Shown here piece after piece: positions 17,915-27,260 of a DNA stretch of 64,000 bases. Numbering within the stretch: the stretch's first letter is position 1; each line of letters begins with the position of its first letter. The position numbers and the translations under genes were made by a program. The notes beneath the pieces are model-generated. The model saw only the letters and a list, made by a program, of their open reading frames with translations. It was not told the DNA's origin and made no database searches. The stretch is from JANQGG01 sp964642175 (GTDB taxonomy: Bacteria; Bacteroidota; Chlorobiia; Chlorobiales; Chloroherpetonaceae): positions 124,001-188,000 of the forward strand of contig CAZXOK010000005.1 of NCBI GenBank assembly GCA_964642175.1. Direction: 5' to 3'.

Positions 17915-19222
17915 TTAGGTCTTTTTCACCCGGGCTTGTTTAAAATCCTCCTCAGTGCTTACAGTGGTAATTAACCATAATCCCGCCAGGAAAAAGAACA
18001 GTAAAGATGCAACGGCAATTCTTTGACTACCCGAAACGGTTGAGATCACCCCGAAAATCCAGGGTCCTACAATGGCCGAGGCTTTGCCAAATGAGCCGTC
18101 GTAAAAACCAAAAAACTCAGCCGTGTGTTGTTTGGGAGTCAGACGGGCCATCATGCTGCGCGAAGCCGATTGCGAAGAGCCCATGGATATACCGGCCAGT
18201 AAGCCTACCACGTAAAACATCTGCTTGTCTTCGGTCACAAAGGTCAGCATTATAACTCCGATCCAGATCAAAAGCGTGATCAAAATCGTGCGTTTCGGCC
18301 CAATTTTATCGGTGATAAATCCAAATACCACCGAACCCAGAATAGCGGTTGTCTGTACGGTGATAAAAAAGATCACCAGTTCCTGAAAGGTAAAGCCAAG
18401 TGTATTGGCTGCATAGATAGAGGAAAACGAGATAATGGTCAGGATACCATCGTTGTAAAAGAAAAATGCCAGAAGAAACCGCACCAACTGCGGATACTTC
18501 CTGATATGGGTCAGGGTGTATTTAACCCGGCTGATACCTTCTTTAATAAAATTGACTTTCTTGGGCAGCTCTTTTTTCTGATCACGAAGCGAAACAAACA
18601 GGGGAACCGAAAAAAACGCAAAAAAACCTGCGGTAACTAAAAAACTGATCTTGATATTCGGCAAATTCTCCGGCTCAAAGCCACCGATGATAAATGGATA
18701 ACACACCCCTAAAATCATCAATGCCCCCAGATATCCCATCGCGTAGCCGTAGCCAGATACACGACCAATACTGCGCCTGGATGTGATTTCGGGCAGATAA
18801 GCATCGTAAAAGACCAGGCCGCCTTCAAACCCAACATTGGCCAGAACAAATAACATTGCTGCAAAAAAAATAAGGCCCGGGGAAAGTGTTGTAAGCAGCA
18901 CTGTACATAAAATAGAGACAAGTGTAAAGGAGAGCAGGTAGCGCTTGCGGCGACCCGAGAAGTCGGAGGCTGCACCTAAGATCGGGGCAATAATGGCTCC
19001 GATAAGCATGGAAATACTGACACTGCTGCCCCACAAGGCATCGCCAATCGGCTCTCCCCGGCATATAACATCTTTAAAATAGAGTGGAAAAACGAACGTG
19101 ACAATCATCACGCTAAAGGAGGTATTGGCAAAATCGAAAAGTGTCCAGGCAAAAATTTTTCCTTTCGGATATTCCGTGTTGTCCCGGGTTACCGGTTCTT
19201 CAATTGCATTGCCACTTGCCAT
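17915..19222 (-). CDS. MFS transporter, UMF1/Atg22-like
   Basis: A 435-residue major facilitator protein with about 12 hydrophobic segments. The N-terminal AWTLFDFANTSFSVMIVTFVFP signature, the SDFSGRRKR loop 2-3 motif, and a later DGSFGKASAIVGPWIFG match the UMF1/Atg22-like branch, whose substrates are mostly unknown (amino-acid efflux has been suggested for the yeast member). It starts 3 nt after the stop of the 19226-20113 gene and probably ends the pssA-purS-purQ transcript. Substrate cannot be inferred here. Confidence 0.85.
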   Translation of the reverse strand: MASGNAIEEPVTRDNTEYPKGKIFAWTLFDFANTSFSVMIVTFVFPLYFKDVICRGEPIGDALWGSSVSISMLIGAIIAPILGAASDFSGRRKRYLLSFTLVSILCTVLLTTLSPGLIFFAAMLFVLANVGFEGGLVFYDAYLPEITSRRSIGRVSGYGYAMGYLGALMILGVCYPFIIGGFEPENLPNIKISFLVTAGFFAFFSVPLFVSLRDQKKELPKKVNFIKEGISRVKYTLTHIRKYPQLVRFLLAFFFYNDGILTIISFSSIYAANTLGFTFQELVIFFITVQTTAILGSVVFGFITDKIGPKRTILITLLIWIGVIMLTFVTEDKQMFYVVGLLAGISMGSSQSASRSMMARLTPKQHTAEFFGFYDGSFGKASAIVGPWIFGVISTVSGSQRIAVASLLFFFLAGLWLITTVSTEEDFKQARVKKT

Positions 19223-19225
19223 GCT

Positions 19226-20113
19226 TTATTGCGAGTTAAGGTTTTTTTTTGGTGGCTCCAGGGCCAGTTCTTCCCCGGTTATGGCATCAAAATAATAGGT
19301 TACAATTGGTGTGGAAAAACTGTTGGCGATCACCACCTCATAAGCCAGATGAACCGTTGAGGATCTTAAGCGCATCATGGCAGGGTTGTTTTGATTTGTT
19401 TTGGGTTGCTTATAGGATTTCTTTTCATAGACACAGACCTTTGTAAATTGGATCAGGTCGTCGCGAAAAATCTTAAACCGAATGTTTTTATCATTCAGCT
19501 TAAACCTGATTTCACGGCCCATTAACTTTTTCCGAATGTTGATCTTTGGATAGGTGGCCGTATCCGGCAGCCACTTTACCTGAGGCGTTAAAGTTGAAGC
19601 CAGGAGTAAAACCTGTTTTTTGGATTTATCGACCAGAAACTCAATTTGACCGCGGGTCTGCCCACAAGCCGGCCGACCCAGGTACTTTCCTCTTTCAAAA
19701 ACAACACCAATAATATCGCCGTGGTCTTCAATAGAGGCCGGCACCACGTTTTTTTCATTGATATGAAACAGCCGGCCGTGCTGCACGAAAAAGTGTTTCA
19801 GTCCATCGAGAATTAACGTGAGCTGGTCGGTTGATTTCACCTGAGGTTTAAGCTGAATAGGTTGAACCGGATTGGCCAGGATTGAAACACTTGCGGCCAA
19901 ACTGTCCAAAACCTCAATACGATACTTCGACCCGGATTTTTCTTTAAACGATTTAAAATTCGACCGGCATTCCTGATAAGCCTCCGGCGACCCTGTTATA
20001 ACCGGGGGGTATTTTTCAACGGCTTCAGCCAGAGGTATGAAACCGATCAGAAAGAAAAGAAGCCCTGTTGTCAAGAACCATTTCGGTGCGGGTTGTAGCT
20101 TAAGCTCTCTCAC
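19226..20113 (-). CDS. secreted protein of unknown function
   Basis: A 295-residue protein with a signal peptide (hydrophobic WFLTTGLLFFLIGFIP, probable cleavage after AEA near residue 31). Near the C-terminus the segment VTYYFDAITGEEL resembles the short beta-hairpin of PepSY/FTP propeptide-like domains (Y-x-D-A-x-T-G-E), suggesting a periplasmic, possibly inhibitor-like module; this is only a motif-level resemblance. It is packed between purQ (3 nt) and the MFS gene (3 nt), so it is co-transcribed with purine biosynthesis genes without an obvious mechanistic link. Confidence 0.65.
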   Translation of the reverse strand: MRELKLQPAPKWFLTTGLLFFLIGFIPLAEAVEKYPPVITGSPEAYQECRSNFKSFKEKSGSKYRIEVLDSLAASVSILANPVQPIQLKPQVKSTDQLTLILDGLKHFFVQHGRLFHINEKNVVPASIEDHGDIIGVVFERGKYLGRPACGQTRGQIEFLVDKSKKQVLLLASTLTPQVKWLPDTATYPKINIRKKLMGREIRFKLNDKNIRFKIFRDDLIQFTKVCVYEKKSYKQPKTNQNNPAMMRLRSSTVHLAYEVVIANSFSTPIVTYYFDAITGEELALEPPKKNLNSQ

Positions 20114-20116
20114 GAT

Positions 20117-20830
20117 TCAGGATACTTTGGCTTCGATTAGACTTTTAATAAGTGATTGAAATATCTTAATTCCATCGGTTGAACCCAATACCGGATCACA
20201 TGCCCGCTCGGGATGAGGCATCAACCCCAGGACATTTTTGGTATCGTTGCAAATACCAGCGATGTTCTGAATGGAACCGTTGGGATTGGCCGATTCCACA
20301 ACCTGTCCTTGCAGATCACAGTATTGAAATATGATGTTGTTATGCTCGATATGATGCTCAATGGTGGCCTGGTCGGCCACATAATTGCCTTCACCATGGG
20401 CAATTGGTATTCGAAGTACTTCGGTTGGGTTGATTTCGGACGTAAACCGGGTTTGGGTGTTGGTGGTTTTCAAATTTACGGTTTTACAGATAAACCGGTG
20501 GCTTTTGTTATGCATCATAGCGCCCTGGAGCAACCCACACTCCAGCAACACCTGAAATCCGTTACAGATGCCAAGCACCGGATAACCTTTAGCGGCAAAG
20601 GCGATCACTTCGTTCATAATAGGGGAAAATTTAGCAATAGCCCCGGCACGCAGGTAATCACCATAAGAGAAGCCTCCGGGCAGGATCACCACATCACAGT
20701 TCTGAAGATCGGTATCTTTATGCCACAACAGCACCGCTTCTGACTCCGTAAAAGTGTTACAGACATATTCTGTATCGTGATCACAATTGGATCCGGGAAA
20801 TACAACAATTCCAAACTTAACCTTCTGCAT
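20117..20830 (-). CDS. purQ: phosphoribosylformylglycinamidine synthase subunit PurQ
   Basis: A 237-residue class I glutamine amidotransferase subunit. N-terminal GIVVFPGSNCDHD, the oxyanion LPGGFSYGDYLRAGAIA, the nucleophile Cys in VLGICNGFQVL, and the C-terminal His-x-Glu in MPHPERACD are all present. With PurS and PurL it converts FGAR to FGAM in purine synthesis, supplying ammonia. Its ATG overlaps the 3' end of purS by 14 nt, giving translational coupling. No purL is in the window. Confidence 0.95.
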   Translation of the reverse strand: MQKVKFGIVVFPGSNCDHDTEYVCNTFTESEAVLLWHKDTDLQNCDVVILPGGFSYGDYLRAGAIAKFSPIMNEVIAFAAKGYPVLGICNGFQVLLECGLLQGAMMHNKSHRFICKTVNLKTTNTQTRFTSEINPTEVLRIPIAHGEGNYVADQATIEHHIEHNNIIFQYCDLQGQVVESANPNGSIQNIAGICNDTKNVLGLMPHPERACDPVLGSTDGIKIFQSLIKSLIEAKVS

Positions 20831-21092
20831 GCTGCTCCCGTTTTAGATCTTCCAATTCAATGCTGTAATCTTCCATCACGGTATTGGCAAGCAATTTTTT
20901 ACATGCTTCTTCTACTTTTTCAAAGGCTTTTTGCTCGGTAGCTTCTTCAAGCTCCATTTCGATATATTTTCCGATTCGAACCGCATCAACGCCTTCAAAT
21001 CCCAGGTTTCCCAATGCTTGCATAACTGTTTTACCCTGTACATCCAAAATTGACGGGCGCAGGGTTATTTTAATTTTTGCTTTAAACAACAT
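20817..21092 (-). CDS. purS: phosphoribosylformylglycinamidine synthase subunit PurS
   Basis: A small subunit of about 91 residues: MLFKAKIKITLRPSILD, VQGKTVMQALGNLGF and the VRIGKYIEMEL strand are the PurS signature. PurS dimers bridge PurQ and small PurL in the FGAM synthase complex. A longer frame could begin 17 codons upstream, but the ATG at 21090-21092 gives the usual PurS N-terminus. It lies 22 nt after pssA and overlaps purQ. Confidence 0.92.
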   Translation of the reverse strand: MLFKAKIKITLRPSILDVQGKTVMQALGNLGFEGVDAVRIGKYIEMELEEATEQKAFEKVEEACKKLLANTVMEDYSIELEDLKREQHAEG

Positions 21093-21114
21093 GTTATATG
21101 TATGTGTTAAGTTT

Positions 21115-21951
21115 TTACTGCGAGGCCAGGTTATCTTCCTCACTAAAGAAAAAGTACATCGATTTTATAAGGCCGAACAAAATGTACATCAACATAGCCA
21201 GGAAAAAGGCTTTTGCCTGAAAAACAATAATCAGCAGAAATGCAATGGCATAGATCGACATTTTTACCGGTGATTGTTTGAACTCTTCTGCTGATAGTTT
21301 CGGAAATTTATCATATTTCACTTTGGTAACCATTAGCACAGATAAGATGATGGTCAGTGCAGCTAAGGTTACATTCAGATGCTCGGCAAAGAAAAAATTA
21401 TCAGTTTGAACCCAGATCACAAAAGCCGAGAGAGTTATCGCTTGTGAAGGGGTTGGCAGACCGGAAAAAAACTCTTTATCGAAGCCCACCAATTGCACAT
21501 TAAAACGAGCCAGGCGTAATGCGCTTCCGATCATGATCAGCGAACTTATTCCAACGCCATAGACATTGCCAAAGTCTTCCAGTCCGAATTTATAGACCAG
21601 GAAAGCCGGTGCGGCACCAAAAGAAACCAGGTCGGAGAGTGAATCGAGTTCAACGCCAAATTCAGAAGAAGCATTTGCCAGACGGGCAATAAACCCATCG
21701 AGTGTATCGAACAAAGCTGCAAATATGATAAACCAACCAGCCAACACAAAATTTTCCTGCCCGGACATCACTATGGAAATATATCCGCAGGTCATGTTCA
21801 TGACCGTAAATGAAGATGGTAGAAAAGATGGGGAAACGCGTGGTATTTGAACTTTTCTTACTGTGAATTTGCGTTTGGGCATCCGTCTTTTTGATCTTAA
21901 TTCGTACTTTTTGCCCTGGGTCTGATCATTAGGCGGATTGCGTCGTAGCAT
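21115..21951 (-). CDS. pssA: CDP-diacylglycerol-serine O-phosphatidyltransferase
   Basis: A 278-residue integral membrane enzyme with the CDP-alcohol phosphotransferase motif D-x2-D-G-x2-A-R-x8-G-x3-D-x3-D visible in DTLDGFIARLANASS followed by EFGVELDSLSD. Together with NMTCGYISI and VSFGAAPAFLVYKF this points to phosphatidylserine synthase, the first step to phosphatidylethanolamine. The first about 40 residues are basic and cytosolic. An internal ATG at 21882 (MPKRKF) is an alternative start. No psd gene is adjacent. It probably leads the pssA-purS-purQ transcript. Confidence 0.88.
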   Translation of the reverse strand: MLRRNPPNDQTQGKKYELRSKRRMPKRKFTVRKVQIPRVSPSFLPSSFTVMNMTCGYISIVMSGQENFVLAGWFIIFAALFDTLDGFIARLANASSEFGVELDSLSDLVSFGAAPAFLVYKFGLEDFGNVYGVGISSLIMIGSALRLARFNVQLVGFDKEFFSGLPTPSQAITLSAFVIWVQTDNFFFAEHLNVTLAALTIILSVLMVTKVKYDKFPKLSAEEFKQSPVKMSIYAIAFLLIIVFQAKAFFLAMLMYILFGLIKSMYFFFSEEDNLASQ

Positions 21952-22024
21952 GTTAATCTAAAACCTTTCTGATACTTCTCTCTTCGTACCACCAATTTCC
22001 GTTAAATCTGAGAATAATACTGAA

Positions 22025-24127
22025 TTAGAACCAAAATCCCAGTCGGATCTCCAAAATTGTATCACTGTTGTTTTGGGTTCCAAGATCCAACTTTTCATCC
22101 AGGTGTTGCATACTGCGATAATAAGCTCCAAGTCCAATGGCCTGATCAGCAATCCGGGCTTTAAAGCCTAAACCAACCCCGGGTGTGAATGAAGCACGTA
22201 TAGCTGTATTATCATTTGAAAGTACTTTTGTGCTTCGGTTCCAAAACATTAAACCTGCCATGCTTTCGATGTAAGGTGTAAAAGAGCTTTCAGGAAAAAA
22301 GGTAAATGCTAAACCAAGATCGGCTGTTATATTTGAAGTCAGCCCATTTGAACCACCGGTATTACCATAAGCTGCGGGCTGGGCGATTAAACCGCCAAAC
22401 CCAAACGCGCTGCGCAGGCTCATTTGTTGTGTGAGCATATAATCGGTAGCTGCATAAAGCTTTATCCCATAATCATGATTTTTTAAAGACAAGGGCAGAA
22501 CTGGCCCGGTCATGATAAAAAATTTGAACGGCGAAGGCGGCTCGAACTCAACGACAATGTTCTTGGAATTCTCAAGCCCATTTTGAGCCCTCACCCTGAC
22601 TTCAATCTCATTTTTTCCCTTTTCAAGTTGCATGCGCTGGGCAAAAGAGCCATTCAGGTTCTGGGTTTTAACCTGGTAGTCGTCAATAAAAATCTTGGAT
22701 CCCGGATCGGTTCGGCCTTCTATGGTGAATATTTTATCCTCTACCAAAGTATCACCCTTCACATTCAAATCCAGCTTGGCCATAGCCCCTTTTGCAGAAA
22801 CAGAACTGATATTCTTTTTAACCAGGGAATGAGAAATGTATTCCGAAGTAACGAACAATCGTCGTGGTTCGGAGGTAAAGCTTTCCAGCACGTTTTCGCC
22901 AATATGGCGAATCCGCCAAAAATAGGTTCCCGGGTTAAGATTCACTTTAATATTGCTCTCGTCTGTTTGCTTTTGGATAACAAAGGTCTTAAAATCCTGT
23001 TTTTTAGAAATTTCGAAAAGGGTAAAATCAATCGATTCCAGCCAATTAAAGGCATTCATTCCGGAAGAAACGGTTTGATTATCCAGTGGCAGTAACGGAT
23101 TGGGTTCGGCAGGCAATGCGGTTATTTCAGGTTGGGAAGAGCTGCCATAGACCGTAAATCCCTGGCCTTGTTTCAGGTCAAATGGCGTGTTATTAATATT
23201 GCATGAAGCATGGCCTTTTTGAAGAGATACCAACACATAAAGGCTGTCGTTTTGGGTTTCGACCTGGATTACGGCCTTGGTCCCTTTTAATGTGATATTG
23301 CCATTAGGCAGATTAACCACAAACTGTTTTCTGGCCACCGAAGGCAACAAATCAATTTCTACTTTTCCCTTATTTATAAAGAGGTTGGAATAGGATTCGG
23401 CATGTTGACTGCCATTGAAAGTGACTCTTGAATCCGAGTAGAGACGAATTATACTGCCGTCTTTTAGTCGCAGGGCTGAGCGGGAGCGAAAAAACACATT
23501 TATTTTATGCCCTTCATAAATCTGTTGCTGATAGCGGGCACTGTTAAAGTCCAAATCCCAGGGTCCCTTGGCTTGCACCGAGCCATCTATCAACGATAAA
23601 TAGGCTGAACAATTAACAGCAAGACCATCGCGGGTTACAGGTTGCCGGGTATAGGAAGACAGGGAGATAATTTCCAGGCGTTTGTTTCCAATGGATTCAG
23701 TTGTTCCATTTACAGAAACCAATGGTTTGAACGATCCAAACCCGGTGGTTTTTATACGTTCGGAGTCGATTGAATACCTTTTAACAAGGTAAGTTTTTAA
23801 GGCATTGGCCCGTGCTTCAGATATTTTCAGGGCTTCGTCATCGCTTAACGACTTATCCCAATGCCCCTGGATCAGGATGTTGAGATCGGGACGTTGTTCT
23901 AAGTACTTACCCAGTATTTTAACTTCATCTAAATTATTCCGGTTCAGTGATGAAGTACCGGGCACAAATATCTTATCATCCAGCAGCCACTTACTTCCCG
24001 GAGAGAGATCTCTGGTTTGAGCCAACAATGGAGAGTTAAAACCCAATGCAAGCACATGAATTAAAATAATTATGCCAATTATCGCTTTGAAGCAGTGGTA
24101 AGCATTGGCATGTCTGGTAATGTCCAT
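22025..24127 (-). CDS. OmpA-like / FecR / Ig-like / outer-membrane beta-barrel fusion protein
   Basis: A 700-residue cell-envelope protein. After a signal peptide come: an OmpA-like peptidoglycan-binding domain (about 45-155; ILIQGHWD, ISEARANALKTYLVKR and R-I-K-T-T-G-F-G motifs); a FecR-type domain (about 185-310; SALRLKDGSIIRLYSDS and NGNITLKGTKAVIQV); an FN3-like region around 340-420; an Ig-like stretch (about 455-530; RTDPGSKIFIDD); and a C-terminal beta-barrel (about 540-700) ending G-F-W-F with a terminal aromatic, as outer-membrane barrels do. This combination suggests an outer-membrane protein tethering a FecR sensor/scaffold to peptidoglycan. The exact role is unknown. Confidence 0.75.
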   Translation of the reverse strand: MDITRHANAYHCFKAIIGIIILIHVLALGFNSPLLAQTRDLSPGSKWLLDDKIFVPGTSSLNRNNLDEVKILGKYLEQRPDLNILIQGHWDKSLSDDEALKISEARANALKTYLVKRYSIDSERIKTTGFGSFKPLVSVNGTTESIGNKRLEIISLSSYTRQPVTRDGLAVNCSAYLSLIDGSVQAKGPWDLDFNSARYQQQIYEGHKINVFFRSRSALRLKDGSIIRLYSDSRVTFNGSQHAESYSNLFINKGKVEIDLLPSVARKQFVVNLPNGNITLKGTKAVIQVETQNDSLYVLVSLQKGHASCNINNTPFDLKQGQGFTVYGSSSQPEITALPAEPNPLLPLDNQTVSSGMNAFNWLESIDFTLFEISKKQDFKTFVIQKQTDESNIKVNLNPGTYFWRIRHIGENVLESFTSEPRRLFVTSEYISHSLVKKNISSVSAKGAMAKLDLNVKGDTLVEDKIFTIEGRTDPGSKIFIDDYQVKTQNLNGSFAQRMQLEKGKNEIEVRVRAQNGLENSKNIVVEFEPPSPFKFFIMTGPVLPLSLKNHDYGIKLYAATDYMLTQQMSLRSAFGFGGLIAQPAAYGNTGGSNGLTSNITADLGLAFTFFPESSFTPYIESMAGLMFWNRSTKVLSNDNTAIRASFTPGVGLGFKARIADQAIGLGAYYRSMQHLDEKLDLGTQNNSDTILEIRLGFWF

Positions 24128-24381
24128 ATTCCAGGTTATGGTATTAACGAGGCAAATTGCCTTAAAATCGATTGTTAACCGTTAGTGGCTTGGGTTGGAA
24201 TACATTTTTTATAAAATCCAACAAATATAAGTAAAATAAGCTAAAAACAATAAAACCCCACCTTTATCCATGTGGTTTCGATGATAAATCCACGCTGCTT
24301 CAAGAAACATCTAACTCAATTAGCTGAGGTTTTTTGTAACTTAGCATTGCCATATGATTCATCATATAAAAAAACCTGGAC

Positions 24382-25020
24382 ATGATTGTTGGAATTTTAG
24401 GAACCGGACGAATTGCCAGAAATTTGGGGGAACAATGGGCAAAGGCAAACCACACGGTCTGTTTTGGCTCAAGAACACAGCAAAAAGCCATAGATCTGGC
24501 CGAAAGTGTTGGCTTTGCCTCACAAGGCGGTTCTTACAAAGAAGCCTCAGAGTCTGCTGAAATCTTATTGCTAGCCATTCCATGGTATGCTGCACAAGAC
24601 ACTTTAAACCAATGTGGCAACCTTGAAGGCAAAATCCTGATTGACTGCATTAATCCCCTGGCCGAAGACTGGAAATCTCTCTCTCTTGGTTTTGATCGGT
24701 CTGCAGCCGAAGAAATTGCCGAACAACATCCCAAAGCACACGTGGTAAAAGCCTTTAATACGATTTCGGATAAAGTTATCAAGAATGGGGCTTGTTTTGG
24801 CCACCAACCCAGCACGGCCTTTTACTGCGGTGATGACCCTTTAGCTAAAGAAAAAGTAAAAACACTGATCTCAGACATCGGCTTCGAGCCTATCGATTGT
24901 GGCAATCTCGCAATTGCGCGTTACCTGGAACCTATGGCCTGTTTGTTTATAAACATAGCTATTCAGGGTTATGGTGCCGATATTGCCTTTAAACTTCTGC
25001 AACGCCAAACAGATCAGTAA
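24382..25020 (+). CDS. F420H2:NADP oxidoreductase-like NAD(P)-binding protein
   Basis: A 212-residue Rossmann protein with N-terminal nucleotide motif GILGTGRIARNLGEQW, a second-strand FGSRTQQKA (Ser-Arg favouring NADP), VVKAFNTIS and a C-terminal MACLFINIAIQGYG. These match the NADPH-dependent F420 reductase family, which in organisms without F420 contains NADP-linked reductases of uncertain substrate. It is transcribed alone on the plus strand and its stop overlaps that of convergent panB by 7 nt. Confidence 0.8.
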   Translation: MIVGILGTGRIARNLGEQWAKANHTVCFGSRTQQKAIDLAESVGFASQGGSYKEASESAEILLLAIPWYAAQDTLNQCGNLEGKILIDCINPLAEDWKSLSLGFDRSAAEEIAEQHPKAHVVKAFNTISDKVIKNGACFGHQPSTAFYCGDDPLAKEKVKTLISDIGFEPIDCGNLAIARYLEPMACLFINIAIQGYGADIAFKLLQRQTDQ

Positions 25021-25856
25021 CTCTCTGTTTCATTAGGAAACACACCTTGCCTGACATCATTGATATAATTCTTTACAGCGGTGCTGATCACGTTATCAAG
25101 GTTAGCATACTTCCTTACAAATCTCGGGTGGAAATCCGTGTTAAAGCCTAACATATCATTAACAACCAGAACCTGGCCATCACATGCCATTCCGGCACCA
25201 ATACCAATAGTAGGAATAGAAATTGAGTCGGTTACCTCTTTAGATAAATCGTGTGGAATCTTTTCCAGCACCAGGGCAAATGCACCAGCTTCTTCCAACA
25301 ATTTGGCATCTTCCATCAGTTGCTGCGATTCCTTATCGCCTTTGGCTCGGACTTTATAACTCCCGAATTTATATATGGACTGAGGTGTAAGTCCCAAATG
25401 CCCCATCACGGGAATCCCCACATCGGTAATTCGCTTCACTGCATCAATACTGCCTTTACCGCCTTCAAGTTTTACGGCATGGGCTCCGGTTTCTTTCATA
25501 ATGCGCCCGGCATTCCGAAGTGCTTCTTCGCTTGAAAGCTGGTAGCTCATAAACGGCATATCCACAATAATCATGGCTCGGCCCTTGGCATCATGCACCC
25601 CTTTAACAACGGCACGGGTATGATAGATCATCTCTTCAACGGTTATGGGCAGGGTGGTTTCGTTTCCGGAAAACACATTGCTGGCCGAATCGCCCACCAG
25701 GATGGCATCAATACCTGAATTATCTAAAATGCGTGCCAATGTGTAGTCATATGCGGTCAGTAATGAGATTTTCTCCTTGCGCTGCTTCATCTCATAAAAC
25801 TTTCGGGTAGTGACTTGCTTGGCCTGAAGCTTTTTCTTATCCAGTTGGGTAGACAT
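25014..25856 (-). CDS. panB: 3-methyl-2-oxobutanoate hydroxymethyltransferase PanB
   Basis: A 280-residue protein with the PanB core: SLLTAYDYTLARILDNSGIDAILVGD is recognisable in pieces, followed by GNETTLPITVEEMIYHT, VDMPFMSY, AVKLEGG and VMGHLGLTPQS, covering the metal- and ketopantoate-binding residues (Asp in VGDS, Glu in KLEGG, His in MGHLG). It adds a hydroxymethyl group from methylene-THF to ketoisovalerate in pantothenate/CoA synthesis. It starts 11 nt after the lipM-like gene. No panC or panE is adjacent. Confidence 0.95.
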   Translation of the reverse strand: MSTQLDKKKLQAKQVTTRKFYEMKQRKEKISLLTAYDYTLARILDNSGIDAILVGDSASNVFSGNETTLPITVEEMIYHTRAVVKGVHDAKGRAMIIVDMPFMSYQLSSEEALRNAGRIMKETGAHAVKLEGGKGSIDAVKRITDVGIPVMGHLGLTPQSIYKFGSYKVRAKGDKESQQLMEDAKLLEEAGAFALVLEKIPHDLSKEVTDSISIPTIGIGAGMACDGQVLVVNDMLGFNTDFHPRFVRKYANLDNVISTAVKNYINDVRQGVFPNETESY

Positions 25857-25867
25857 GATGTTTATCT

Positions 25868-26686
25868 TTAAATGGTAAGGTGATCTGAATGTGTCGGTGT
25901 AAAATCAAACGGAAGCTGATCCATTTCATGGCACTCAGATCCCCAGATGTCCTTAAATCCTTGAATAATGTCTCCGATCAAGATCTCTTTCTCAGGAACA
26001 GTGCCCAATATTTCAGCAATTGATATGGTTTTCTCATCCAGTTCCCGGGATATCCGATCAAGAACATCAGGATCGGTTTCGAGAATATAATCTATAAGTA
26101 ATTTATGTTTTTCAGAAAGCAGTAATGAGCCATGCTGCAATAAAATATCCCCAAAACGTCGTTGAGCCGAACCGACAAGTTTTTTACCAAATACTTCCAG
26201 TTCTTCTTTTGCAGAAGCAGTAAAACACGCCAGGCTCTCCGACATGGCATTTCGGGCTTTGAAATCAGGATTACTTTTCTGGAATTGCCCTTCAATACCA
26301 CATTTCTTTAAACCATGTGCGATGGCCTGATGGATCATCCGGTAATAAACCTGGTTTGAAGTATGGACAGGAGAAATAAACGAGTAAGTAATCTCATCGG
26401 CATGCAGAACGGCCCTTCCGCCGGTTGGCCGCTTTACTACATCAAGTCCGTCGCGAGCACAGGCATTAAGATCAACCAGATCGGCTTTTTGATTATAACC
26501 CAAAGTAATGCATGATGGCGACCATTCGTAAAACCTTAAAATGGCAAAACGACCTGAAAAATGCTCAGGATTTCGGTTTATGCGCAACCACTCAGCGCAC
26601 CTTTTATCCCACAACATATTCCAATGACCGGTTTGTTTACCGGTACGAATAATGATGATACTATCGCAAAACGACTGTGTTTTCAC
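25868..26686 (-). CDS. lipoate-protein ligase/octanoyltransferase family protein (LipM-like)
   Basis: A 272-residue BPL/LPL-fold protein. It has the lipoyl-binding motif RPTGGRAVLHADEITYS (residues 86-102) and, after it, ACFTASAKEELEVFGKKLVGSAQ with Cys154 and the Lys of GKKLVGS. A cysteine in this C-F-x-x-x-x position is the acyl nucleophile of LipM octanoyltransferases, which favours octanoyl transfer from ACP to GcvH or E2 proteins over ATP-dependent LplA activity. It sits 11 nt upstream of panB, so the two cofactor-related genes are probably co-transcribed. LipM versus LplA is inferred. Confidence 0.8.
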   Translation of the reverse strand: MKTQSFCDSIIIIRTGKQTGHWNMLWDKRCAEWLRINRNPEHFSGRFAILRFYEWSPSCITLGYNQKADLVDLNACARDGLDVVKRPTGGRAVLHADEITYSFISPVHTSNQVYYRMIHQAIAHGLKKCGIEGQFQKSNPDFKARNAMSESLACFTASAKEELEVFGKKLVGSAQRRFGDILLQHGSLLLSEKHKLLIDYILETDPDVLDRISRELDEKTISIAEILGTVPEKEILIGDIIQGFKDIWGSECHEMDQLPFDFTPTHSDHLTI

Positions 26687-26834
26687 TCGAGGTTACTGTT
26701 CATTTCTTTACAATTTATAATGCTTGAAATGATTTTTTTGGTTCTTGGAAATTCATTTATTTTAATCTTCTCAACCTTGCCTTAAAAATCTCTTTATAAA
26801 GGCAGAATCTTGTTAAGTATTGAAGTTAATATTT

Positions 26835-27239
26835 ATGGAATTTACTGATATTTTAAAAGCGTATAAAACCATTGCCGTAGTAGGTGTTTCCGACAAACCT
26901 AACCGACCCAGCCACTCTGTTACCAGATACATGATACAAGCCGGTTACACCATTGTACCGATCAATCCCAATCTGGACGAGGTGTTTGGCCAGAAATGCT
27001 ACCCCCGGCTAACAGACTTGCCAGAGCCTGTAAGATCTTCAATAGATATTGTGAATATATTCCGCAAACCCGGCGATGTACCCGAAATTATTGAAGAAGC
27101 CATTGCCATCGGAGCAAAATCCATCTGGATGCAACTTGGAATCACGAACGACCAAGCCGCAGAAAAGGCCAGAGAAGCTGGTTTGTGGGTGGTTCAAAAC
27201 CATTGTATTGCTGTGGATCATCAAAATTATATCATGTAA
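26835..27239 (+). CDS. CoA-binding protein (YccU family)
   Basis: About 134 residues covering a single CoA-binding Rossmann domain: KTIAVVGVSDKPNRPSHSV, GYTIVPINPNLDEVFGQ, IDIVNIFRKPGDVPEIIEEA and KSIWMQLGITND are the family landmarks, ending VQNHCIAVDH. Members bind CoA; a specific reaction is not known. A TTG five codons upstream (26820) is an alternative start, but the ATG at 26835 gives the family-like N-terminus. It precedes the BamA-like gene by 21 nt. Confidence 0.85.
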   Translation: MEFTDILKAYKTIAVVGVSDKPNRPSHSVTRYMIQAGYTIVPINPNLDEVFGQKCYPRLTDLPEPVRSSIDIVNIFRKPGDVPEIIEEAIAIGAKSIWMQLGITNDQAAEKAREAGLWVVQNHCIAVDHQNYIM

Positions 27240-27260
27240 CAGACTTGGCGGGCTAGATGC

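Noticed and set aside
20213..20743. 176-codon plus-strand frame inside purQ
   Set aside because: Antisense shadow of purQ.
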